NCBI RefSeq assembly: GCF_000002985.6
Contig: NC_003284.9
Coordinates: forward strand, 2,728,001-2,792,000
Length of the DNA: 64,000 bases
From: Caenorhabditis elegans
Taxonomy: Eukaryota; Nematoda; Chromadorea; Rhabditida; Rhabditidae
Reading direction: 5' to 3'
Below are positions 36,119-47,100 of this stretch, piece after piece (the first letter of the stretch is position 1; the number at the start of each line of letters is the position of its first letter). A program made the translations under genes and the position numbers. The notes beneath the pieces are model-generated. The model made no database searches. It was not told the DNA's origin and worked only from the letters and a program-made list of their open reading frames with translations.

Positions 36119-39070
36119 CCATTGTCAACAATTTTCAAAAAAACTTGACTAAAAGCTTAAAATTAAAACATCATTGTATTTTGTGAACAATTTGTGAAAA
36201 ACATTATCTTCGATACAAAAAGTTCCTTAGATATTCCTATAGATATTTCTGTGAGAAGTTTAATTGTGAATTTCTACTTTTTCCTTATCAATGTTTCGAC
36301 ATTCCCATCACACTTTTGTACTTGCTCCTCTTTTTCATGTTTTTTCAAACGCCAAACTACTGAAACGAGACCCTCTGTTTTAATCTGAATTCAGTATCCA
36401 TTTCAAATTCAAAGTTTTTTTTCTTTCTCTCTTTTTGTGTGATGTCTTTCCTTTTACTCAAGCCCGACTAACTCAATTTGGTTGTTTCCCGGCTATGCAT
36501 AGGAAGATGATTGCGAAATTTTCTTGATTCATCCTGAATAATTTTTTTGCGTGTTTAGAAATTTTTAAAGTCTGTAATTTAGATTTGTGCTATTGTTTTT
36601 TACACTGAAAAAATTTTTCCAGACTTTTCATCTGGTTAAAATTTTTTTTTTAATGTACGAGGTTTGTTATCAGTGCTCACACTAAAAAAAAAGATAATAG
36701 GTAAAAATGAACACTTTTATGAGTTGTCACGTGCCATAGAATTCACGAATTCAGCGTCTGCCAATAAATTTTCGACGGTCGTTGTTCCCTAAAACAAGCC
36801 AGTGCGCAAATCGTGCAAGTTCATGCGGATGTTCGGTAGCAGTGATGTGCAAAACGATAGAACAAACACTAACCAAAAATACGGTTTTCTTTTTTCTATA
36901 GGGGTGTTTCCTTTATTTGCGCAATCTCCCCCCGGCTTTTCACTTTCTGACCGTTGTCCCAATTTTACCCCATATTTAGGTTTTTTTTTTCAAAACTCGT
37001 CAAAATTTAATTTTTCTACATATTTCAAGTTCAAGACGGTAACTTTAAAAAGTGGAATGAATTGAACTACGAGGCAGCACGAAAAAAAAAGAATTCTTCA
37101 ACGTCTTAGAACTTTCAACTACAAAGAAAACCAAAAATAAATGCTCAGACATCTCTTTTTCATTTTTTGCTCTCAACATTTTTTGACCAGTCGGCGGTTT
37201 TTGGTTTTAAAATAGAAAAAATAATAAATCTAAAAACTGAAACTATTTAGTTTCTTTCTTTTTTTAAATTTTGTCACGGTTAGAAAAATACCAATCAGAT
37301 AATAATTTTTACCCTCTCGGTGTCCCCAATTTTTTATGTTTTTTTTTTCTTGCTAAACTTTCATTTTCATTCTTCCAAAATTTCTCCCGAGGAAAACGGA
37401 AGAAAGCGGGAAACTTGAAGCAAGGTCACCCCTATTGCTGCTTTTTGAGAAGGAATGTGAATTCATCCGAAATAAATGAGATTTGAATAGCAGTTATTTT
37501 TAAAGTCTACTTTTCCACTAATTCTACTTTTTTCGATTGCCAGCTAAAGCCCCTTTCATAAGGTATGTAGTTAGGTCCTGATTTCAGATTTTTGTAAAAC
37601 GCTTAAACAACAAAAAACAAGTATTTTTATGTGATTTATTAATTTATACGCACATCTCATTATATGCATTACATAAGATTTATCAATTTATCACTATCAC
37701 TTTTTCGATTCATTTTAAATCTTATTTGCCACCACACCCATTTTATCATTAGTGTTTTTATATTTCTGAGAAAATAATTTTGAAATCTTATGAGCAGTGA
37801 GATGAGGTGAAGAAATTGCTTTCAAAATGCTTATTGACTCAATATAAAAGTTAAAAAAATAAAAAATATTTTGATACATTTTTTATATATTTTACATTTG
37901 AAATTTTTTTTAATTGGAAAAAATCATAACTTTTACCACTTTTTCGGAAATCGTCGATTGAAAGAAAGTTTTCCTCGAGTGTTATGTTTACTTGTTTTAA
38001 ATAATTGTCACTTTTGGATTATATGAACATTTCAAAAAATTTTAAAAAAAAACAATGTTTTTTGAAAATTTGTACTATGATAAGTGATTTTCAAGGCATC
38101 ATATAAGTAATTTTTAACCGTTTTCCTGGCGCTACTCCACCTTTAAACATGTATTAAGAAATTTCTACTCATCATAAACCATATTTGTTCCCGTTTTCGT
38201 TCTTCTAAACTCATCCAAACCGACGTCTTCCATTCATTTTTCTATGTTTACTCAATGAAGGAAGCCGAATTCTCAACCGGTAATTATGAAACTTTCTTGA
38301 CACTTTCGATTCCTTACTTTATTTCTAAGTCTCATGGGGTATTCCAAGATTTTATCTTTTGTCAGCTGCTTGTCGATTTGCAAACTCAGTTCTAATTGTT
38401 CATCAAAAGCCTCTTTGCAATTTGCATTTAAATTTTCTTTGACTTTCGTACTCGATTTTCTTGATTTTTGGAACTCACAAAACCTTTTTCAAAAAAATAT
38501 ATTTGTGATCTACCTGCTGGATGCTTTCTATGGTAGTTGTTTCTTTTTGCGGTCTGTTTTGTCGGGTAGATCAAATGCTTGGTTTTTGAAAAAAAACTGA
38601 AAAAATTTCTTGAGGGTGTAAAATGCAAAAAAATTAATTCCCGTCCATTGAACTACATTGACAAATGTGAGGAATGTGCTAAAAATCCTTAATTTCCAAT
38701 TTCTATTTTCCTTCAAAACTGACAACTTGAAAATGCATAAAATCATTAGATCATTTAATTTTTGGACGGGCCTACACTTCAGTAGTCAGCAAAATATCTT
38801 AAACAACTATTTTGGGGTGGCCAGTTTAGTTGAAAATAAAATAAAAAAAGTTAACAGATCTTGTAGAAACTTAAAGCTTGCAATACTGTAGATTTTAAAT
38901 TAGAACAAAGAAAATAAATATTTTAAAAATGGTTTTTTTTGTAATTCAAACCTATTTTTCAATTTAAAAAGTTAAGAAGCGTTGGGGGTTTTTGAAGAAA
39001 TTTAAAAGTACTTTCAAGTTTTACTAACATTTGACCGAGTAGACACTGATTCTTGGCGCTATGTTCAAAC

Positions 39071-39260
39071 CTGTTTGTTCTACATACGATGTCGATGATT
39101 CAGGTGTTCTTTTGAATAATCGAATGGCATTGGCTCCTTTGTGAGCCTTTTTTGTATGCACCTCTTTTACTCTACACGAGACCGCGTCTAAGTCCCATGT
39201 TCCCAAATATAAGCTCATACTCGTCATGGCTTTCTTTTCTTCTTCACCGCCCGCAATCAT
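39071..39260 (-). CDS. Possible most distal alternative first exon of the minus-strand gene
   Basis: ATG 39,260 opens a frame reading MIAGGEEEKKAMTSMSLYLG and on to RTPESSTSYVEQT, leaving in phase 1 before GTTTGA. That phase fits core exon 2. The frame continues past the donor to a stop at 39,024, so a lone 78-codon ORF is the alternative. Support is coding-like composition plus phase only. Confidence 0.35.
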
Positions 39261-41489
39261 TCATCGGTTTGAGTTTTTGGGCTTTTGGCATTCGAAACAC
39301 GGATGGGATCGAAACCGAACTAGGGTTGAGGGCAGCAGCTGCCGACACAGACACCACCAAAGAATTTCGGATGAAATGTTTGTGCAAATCGCAAAACAAT
39401 CGGTTTTTTTCCGGACAGCGCCCCCTCTCTTTCTCACAGAGCCTTTTCTCGCTTGTTGTTCCGCGCGCGCTCTGCCGAATTGGGTCTCTGAGGCCTAGGC
39501 GCTTGCGTCAAAACGGAAACATGCAACCATGCATTTTTGACATCCGACTGTTGTTTGTACCACCTTTTGTGCAACAACTGCTTACTTTCGCGCACACTTT
39601 GCGCTTCCGCCTACACATTTATGAACAGACAACCAAAAACTATCCGTTTTCGTTGCAGCAGAAAAATTATCACAAACGGCGTGGTTTTTTTGATTAATTA
39701 CTTTCTTTCTGGTATTCCCAGTGTTGATAAGATGTCTGTTAACACCTTTCGTTTGGTTGGTTTTTTTTCAAAAAAAAAAGTTAGACGTTTTATTTTGTCA
39801 TATTTCATACAGTTCAGTATATAACCGTATTTTCCATATTATTAGGGGTACACATAAGTTCCGGGTCAAAATTTATAACTTGTTTTGCTACGTTTTTTTT
39901 TTAAATTTATTTGTTTATTATTGGTTTTTGTAAAAATGCAAAAACTTATGTTATCAACTATGATTTTTCGTTTGACAGTAGTTTCAAAAACTTTTGACCC
40001 CTACTCGGACCTACTATTTTCAGGCTTTTACCCAATATTGCGCTTGAACAATATTGCGCTTGCGGATTTTAGTAAAACTTTTTTTAAAAAACCGTTTAAT
40101 TTTTTGTACGTCGTCAAAAATTTTTCAAATTTTTTTCCCAGAAATTCTTGACTTTTTAATACAAAAATTATGATTCTTTTTACAGTTTGAAACTTTATTC
40201 TTGATAAATTCCCAAAAAAAAAACTCAAAAGTTTCCCAAAAATTTTTTTCTCGTTTTAAAGCTTAAAATAAACGCAAAAGCCTGAAAAAAAGTGGATTCG
40301 AAATCCGAAAAGTTCATTAAACTCCCGTCAAATGGAAGGTCCTAGTTTATACCATAAATTTTCACAATTTGAAAAAATCTATACAGAGCTACAAAATTTA
40401 TGCATTTTTTAGGCTCGGGACTTATTTGGCCTCCTAACAGATTGAAGCAATAAATCACCAACTTGCTTCAAATTACCAAACATAATGTAGCATTTTCCTG
40501 GTGGCCAACGTTCTCATAGAATACAAAAAACATTTGCAACCCGATGAGACTAGCATTATACAATTTCTCATTTTATTCTCCAATTTACGTCGTTGGTGTT
40601 GTGAAACTTCACTTTTTTGCTTCAATAGTCCAAATTATAATGTGGAAAAAAAAATATATAGCTGTTTTTTTTTTGAAAAATCGTGTTATGATAGGATAAA
40701 TAATAATAATAAGCAGGAAAAACACATCTCTGCTTCTCTAGCTTTTTCGACATTCATATTTTCACTGAGCTAATCCTTCGTTTCTTCTTTTCCATAATTC
40801 CCTTTTCCACTCATGTTTTGAGTTGTCTTCGTTCAAAGGTATGAGAGCAAGCAATGAGCAGCAAAAAGTGGTTTACATGTGAACTAAAAATGTTCATTAG
40901 TGCTGTTTTAATGCTCTTCTTTTCATTATAGTTTCGGAAAGTGTTTTAACATGTTTTGTGCTTTTCTTTTTGTTTTTTTGTTTTTCAGACATTTCTGAGA
41001 TGTTTTACAATCATTTTAAAAAATTATGCTCAAGAAAAGTTTCAATTGTACCGTCAGACTTCGAAACAAGTCATGTGTTATTTGAAAGTGTACCATAAAA
41101 ATATGCCACTTTCTACTCTCAACCTCTCAAAATTTAAATCTTAAAATGTTTCAGGGCATTTTTTCACTACTTTGGAGGCTTCTAGAATTGCTCCAAATGC
41201 TTTTTACAAACTTGAAATGTTTTTCGGAACGTTTGCAAGTTGGTGAGTACTCTTGGAGACTTTAGATTTTTTTTTCATTTCATTGGCTCCAAAAATTTTC
41301 AGACATAAACAAAAATTAAAATTTTCCAAAAATCTCTCAGAGTGTTGTTTACCAACTTTTAAACGCTCTGAAAAACAAAGTTTGCAAAAAAAATAACATG
41401 TGGAGCAATTCTACAAGGCTCCAAGGTAGTGCAAAAATGCAGTGAAACAATTTTAGATCAAAATTTTTAGGGTAGAGAGTAGAGCTTTG

Positions 41490-41506
41490 CCCCCCCCCCC
41501 CCCCCC
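41490..41506. repeat. Poly-C run (17)
   Basis: Seventeen consecutive C in the intergenic region. Confidence 0.95.
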
Positions 41507-44029
41507 ATTCTTTTAGCTTATTGGATATTACTGACAATTATCAAATACGTTTTGTTTTGTTTTGAAAATCACATGGACTTACATTTTTCACAATAATTTT
41601 TGGAGCATCAGTGGAAATTTAACACGATATCTAAAAATTAATCTCAATTTATTTTTAGAGTTGTACAAAACATTCACTGCAAATTACCAAGAAATCGGTT
41701 ATATTTTTCAATTCGATGCCTCCCAGTTCTATGATTAATGAGTAACCAAGTCACATTGGCTGTGGCTTTGTCACGAGATTCTGGTGGTCCTCTGGCTATA
41801 AAAAAAGGAAGGCAAATTAATTCTGAAAACAGAACTGATGCCACCACAAGTTTGCAAGCCGAAATTGCGAAATATAGGCATCGGATTCCAATTCCTCCCA
41901 ATGTTTTCGTTTGAATTTCCTCTTTCGTTTTCAAGCCATTTCTCCCTTTTCTTTCGGTGACTCGAAAAAAGAGTAGTGTGTCCGTAATGTTGCTCTTTTG
42001 GGCACCCCCTTCTTGGAGCATTCGGCCCGGTTTCTTCACTGAATGAGGGGGGAGAGACATGGAAAAAGAGCTTCTCGTCGCCGGGGTACACCAACAAAGA
42101 GTGCTCTTCCTTTTTGCCGTTACGCCTCTTAATTATTCGACGGCTTCTTTCCCTTGAGCTTCCAACTCATCAGTGCTTTTTCATGATACTTGTGTGGGCT
42201 TTTAATAAGTATTTGTATACTCAAATATGTCCTATACTCGATAGCTTTCAATCTCTGATAGTTTCCTGCTTCCTAGTGAGTTTGGGAAGTCGTTGTCGTT
42301 GTCATGCATCAGATGTTATTTTTTATTTTTGTTCAGTGCCTGAGCACGTCTTGAGCAGAAAAAAACGGTCATTCATTTTGGTGTTGCCTCTGGCATTTGC
42401 TGTCTTCATCCTCATCTTCTTGACACTTGATATTTCCTTTTTTCTTTGGTTTTTCCTTTCATTTCATTTCATGGAATTCTCATCTAAACTGCGTGGCTTC
42501 TGTTTACTCTTCTTTTCCCATCCATCAGAAACGCTTAAGCGTTTTTATTTTAATTCTCAAATTTCACACTTTATTTTTTATTTATCACGCTATCAAAAAT
42601 GTAAAACTTTTTATTCAAACATAAAGTATACTTTGATAATTTATTGGCACCACAATAATTAAAAATCCTAGTGAAAAAATTTGTAAAACAGCTTTCAAAA
42701 TTTTTTTTAACACAAATAATTAACACTTTTTGCCAGTTTATATAAAATTGAAAAAAAAAACATTGAAAAGTTGTACTATGGCATTTTGGCACCATAGATG
42801 TAGTTGAAAACACTTTTCCCAAAACTGTACCACTTCAAGTTCTTGATAGTTTCAAAAAGTAACTAATTAACTAAAACAAGAGCACTCACTACATAAAGGC
42901 CGGAAAATGACGACCGACAGTGATTGCTAGTAGGATATAAATTATGAATTCAAAAAAAAAGATTCGTTTTTTTTTTGGCCGAAGGTATTAGAAGAATCCA
43001 ATCAAATCGGCCCCAACTTTTTTCTGTACTGCAATAACCCCGGCCGATGGAATTATACAAGTTCACATCAATATCGAATCAATCACTATGCATAGTTATC
43101 GGATGTGTTCACGTTAAGATATTTATATAGAATAAGTCTTTTTTTTATTATGTAAACGTGATTTCAATTTTTTTTTTCATTCTATAATTTTGGTTTAAAT
43201 AATAGAAATTGGGCCCAAATGACCGAATAAAATTGTAAAAAAAATAATAAAATTTATTAATTGTTTTTTTAATGATTTTTCAATTTTGCAAAAACTAAAG
43301 AAAGGAACGAATTAAAATGAAACTCCCGCAGAAGTGAGTGACGTCATTTTTTTATATTTTCGGGTTATCTAGCTAAATTTATAGGTAATTTTTTATTTTT
43401 CTCATATATTTGGTTTAAAACCCCAGTTGTCATTTTTTCAGACATTTTTACGTGAAGAAACCTTGCAAATTTATAATCAAATGTAGAATAAAAAATAAAT
43501 TTTTTAAACCAATAACTTTAGCCAAAAATATTAAAAATGACGTCATTAATTTGGAATTCAATTTTACAATTGAAAATATCATTAAAGAGTTATGAATAAT
43601 TGAAAATTTTATAAATTTTTCACAGTTATATTTCAAAAAGACTCTACTCTACGATTAAAATATAATTTCTGCTTTAAATTATCTCAATAGCCAATTTATT
43701 TGTATGTGTGTCCGTTACATTTTCTTTTCTCAAACTAGTATTCCACACACACAACGATTCCTAACCCCAGTGTCTTCTCATTTTGCTCCTATTGATGAAT
43801 TAATCCAATCAGTCACGCGCAAATGTCACTCACACATGCCCTTTGATGAACAGAAGCAAAGCGTTCAGAGCATCTGCCCTTTCAACTTGCGCTCTCATTT
43901 ACTGCCGACGTTGAAAAAAAAACGAGCACCGAGGAGTCTTGGAATTGAGTTTAAACGCTTTCCTGAACGTTTTTTTCTTGCTTAACTTGATACATTGTAC
44001 TCTACATTTTTCTGACTTTATAGTTCATC

Positions 44030-44043
44030 TTTCCAACTTTCAG
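44030..44043 (+). promoter_or_regulatory. Candidate SL trans-splice (or cis) acceptor of the RhoGEF gene
   Basis: A pyrimidine-rich CCAACTTTCAG lies 34 nt upstream of the first ATG. Many nematode messages begin with a spliced leader added at such a site. No upstream coding exon with matching phase was found, which favours this reading, but the sequence alone cannot separate it from a cis acceptor. Confidence 0.4.
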
Positions 44044-44077
44044 GAGAGTGGAGGGCCTCACGAATCGAGTGTTTGAA

Positions 44078-44169
44078 ATGCAGGCGGCTCCGTCCTGCTA
44101 CGGCAGCATGGTTGCTAGCACATCAGAAGAAGTCACAACATCCACATTATCGCGGGGACCAATGACCAT
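44078..44169 (+). CDS. cgef-1: RhoGEF exon 1 (first coding exon)
   Basis: The exon follows a TTTCAG acceptor ending at 44,043 and starts coding at ATG 44,078 (MQAAPSCYGSMV...). It ends in phase 2 before GTGAGT. The frame is also open upstream of the ATG back to the acceptor, so an earlier coding exon is possible, but I found none with matching phase. The acceptor is equally compatible with SL trans-splicing of a 5' end. Confidence 0.7.
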
Positions 44170-47100
44170 GTGAGTTTGTGAAGTTTTCGAAGACATCGCC
44201 GCGTAATCATGTGAAACTATCTCTCTAATCTAAGGAGCCCAAAAATCACTCAAAATTTGTTTATGTGCAGTCTCTACTAGAAAAAAAAACCGATCTTGAT
44301 GCACATTTTGACCGGCTCAAAATACATACACATTGTGTTTTTCCACCAACCCACACACTTCCACACCAAAATCTCCAGGGACATCACGTCTCGGGCAAAG
44401 TTCGGTTTTGGAAAAATGCTACAAAAAAGTTAGTGGCGGAAGTTGAACCTTTATATTTGCAACCAGCTACGTCTCTAAAAAATTTTTAAATTATGAGTAC
44501 TCCGCCTGGCAATTCAACAATGTGGGTATACAATTTGTGAACACAAAAATTTCCCGAGTAGAATGTTTTTCATTTTTCTGCACATTTTATTACGTAACTT
44601 CAATTTCACATTTATTTGCACAAGCCTGATCCGTAGAAGGAGCAGTGAGCCTGAAAAATGAGAGTGATTGACAGAAAGATAGATTGGTTTTGAGTCGGCT
44701 CAATGCTTTGTACTGAAGTTTTTTAGTATCACATTTTGATGAAATGCTACTAAATGAGAATTTAATTTTGAATATGGTAAGGTTTCTGGTGTAAGGTTTG
44801 TGTTCTCAAATTAACGAATTTCTTTATAGAACCTCACACAAAATTGTAAAAAAATTCTTTGAACATAATTGGCTATTTTTAGCAATTTCAAAAATTTGCC
44901 AATTTGCCAAAACTTTGACAGAAAATTTCAAAAAGGAGAGGAGTAGTGCCAGTTAGGACAATGTTTAAAACTGCCCTATGGAGTCAAAATAAAATTAATT
45001 TTATAATAAAGCTGTTCACAAAGTTTTCGGAATTTTTTTTATTTTGTGTCAAAAAGTGACAATTCCTCAGTTTTTCCTAATCATAATTTTGGAAATCAAC
45101 AAAAAAAATATTTTTTCTAAGACTTTTTACTTCAATTTTGTTTCAATTATTCGTGTTCTAGTAGTGCGACATTGCTTTAAACTTTCATAAAAGCTCGTTT
45201 TTTTTCAAAAAATTTGGTAAATTGCCAAAACTCTGACTAAAAATTTAAAAAAAAAACGTAAAATTTTTTGGAGTGTTTTATTAGAGTATTTAAACGTTCT
45301 GGATCATAATAAGTGTGTACATTTTAGGCGCTACTCCACTTTAAAAAATATTTTCGGTGTTTCTTCTCAACTTTGTGAAATTTTTCTGAATCGTGCCAAA
45401 ACATACTTTCGATTTTTTTCACATTTCATTTGAATTTAATGCTAGAATATGAGAATTTTTCTCAGCAAACTATTTTCATTTGAAAAAAAAACGCGTTCCA
45501 AAGGAAGTTAGTTTCCCAGACTACGGAAATTGGCAAGAAACAGAGTCATTCTTCATCTCCGCCGTCCGTTTCCACTTCAACGTTACGTCTGGCAAAAGTG
45601 CGAACATCTTTTATTGAAAAACCTCATGAATAAATCTGAAACATGTTCATAACCGATTCTGTCACCTGTTGAGACCCTCCTAGTTGTCGAACAACAACCA
45701 ATTACCGGCTAAACACAATTTTCTAAAAAAGGGGGTTAACGTTTGAGGCTAACAGAAATAAGTCTATTGACCAAGTAAAATCATTTTGCTATGCATAAAT
45801 AACTAATTTTACAGGTCTGTATCAAAATCTAACAGTCAATTTATTGAGGCTCCTGCTTTTTTCTACGATATGGACACTGATTTGAAGGATTTGAAAGTGA
45901 GTTTAATTTTACTCGTAGTAACATTTATTTTATTCATTCATTCATATTGAACGCGTTACACTTGTTCCTTGTTAGTACACTCCACAGATTTTTATTTCTT
46001 GTTTGTATATAATTTTATTTTTGAAAATATTTTTTTGAAACCATTTTTAATAGAAATTGGCAATTGACAATATTTCAAAAAATAAACGGAAACTGTTTAA
46101 ATTTCTAAAATTTTTGAATTAAAGTTATGGTCGAACATTTTAATAAATTTATTTCCTGACAAAATGCCCTTTTTTTTTAGCTCAAACTTCCACGTTTTAG
46201 TAATGCCTTAAAACAATAATCGGTCGCACAAACTATGAAAAAATCATGTCAAAATTAACCTTTTTTTCCAATTTTCAAAAAATAATTTTGTTTGAAACTT
46301 ACCGAAATCAATTGCCAAAAATGTTTGAAACTATTGGAAAATTTAAATATAATTTTCATTATAATTTTCTCTCTCTCATTTTCAATTTCACAAAAAAAAA
46401 AAATTAATGAAATCGATTGAAATTTAAAAGTTGGGTTGTTTGGAAAATTAGCTTTAAATAATAGAAAATGGCCCGTAATGGGCGAATACTTTTGTTAACT
46501 TCATAATTCATAATTTCATAATTTGTTATTCAAAAATGTGTTTACCAGACCGCACTAAAAGACGTGGATTTACTAAACGACTCTGGCTACCGATCGGTAA
46601 TGGAACGATCCACTCATCCATTTGCGACGAGTCTAGTTTTCCACGAAGACAATGGCTTCGATTCTGAAGACGACGCAACGGACGAGCATTGGGGTTGGTT
46701 TGAGCGGGTAGACTTGTGTGTGTGTGTCTGTGTAGTAGTTTTCGCAAATTGCGCAACTTAACGTATCGTAAAATAATGACAGAAGCGGCCGTACTCGTCC
46801 GGGTGACCAATCATCCGCTCTACGAATAGGTTATGGACAAAATAGGCGCGAATATATATATAGTACGGTATTTTGCGGGATTTCGATGCACGATCTAACT
46901 TTCTATAGTGCCCGTATTATACAACTGGCCAGGCTGGCTTGGCCCACCGCGCGGGTAAAGTTGGCCGCAATAGTCACTTTCGGTTGCTTCATTCATATTC
47001 TACCTTCGCGATTACTTTAGTAGATTTCTATATTTGGTACATGGTACCTCCTTTATTAGCATGGAGAAATTGGAGGAAACAAGGTTACAAGATTTCCACA

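Larger units (their letters stand above)
35527..44029. other. Head-to-head intergenic region between the two genes
   Basis: The minus-strand gene starts at its left side (35.5 or 39.3 kb) and the plus-strand RhoGEF at its right (44.1 kb). GC-richer patches at 35,930-36,120 (a repeat copy), 39,150-39,610 and 41,750-42,110 stand out. The last two are reasonable promoter candidates. A 17-base C run lies at 41,490-41,506. Confidence 0.5.

Noticed and set aside
39152..39697. 181-codon plus-strand ORF
   Set aside because: Composition is uneven, with no domain or splice context. It overlaps the more plausible minus-strand first exon and promoter-like DNA.
42114..42662. 182-codon plus-strand ORF, very hydrophobic
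   Set aside because: Its Phe/Leu/Ser richness reflects a T/C-rich strand rather than membrane helices; no start context, splice sites or repeat-free conservation evidence.
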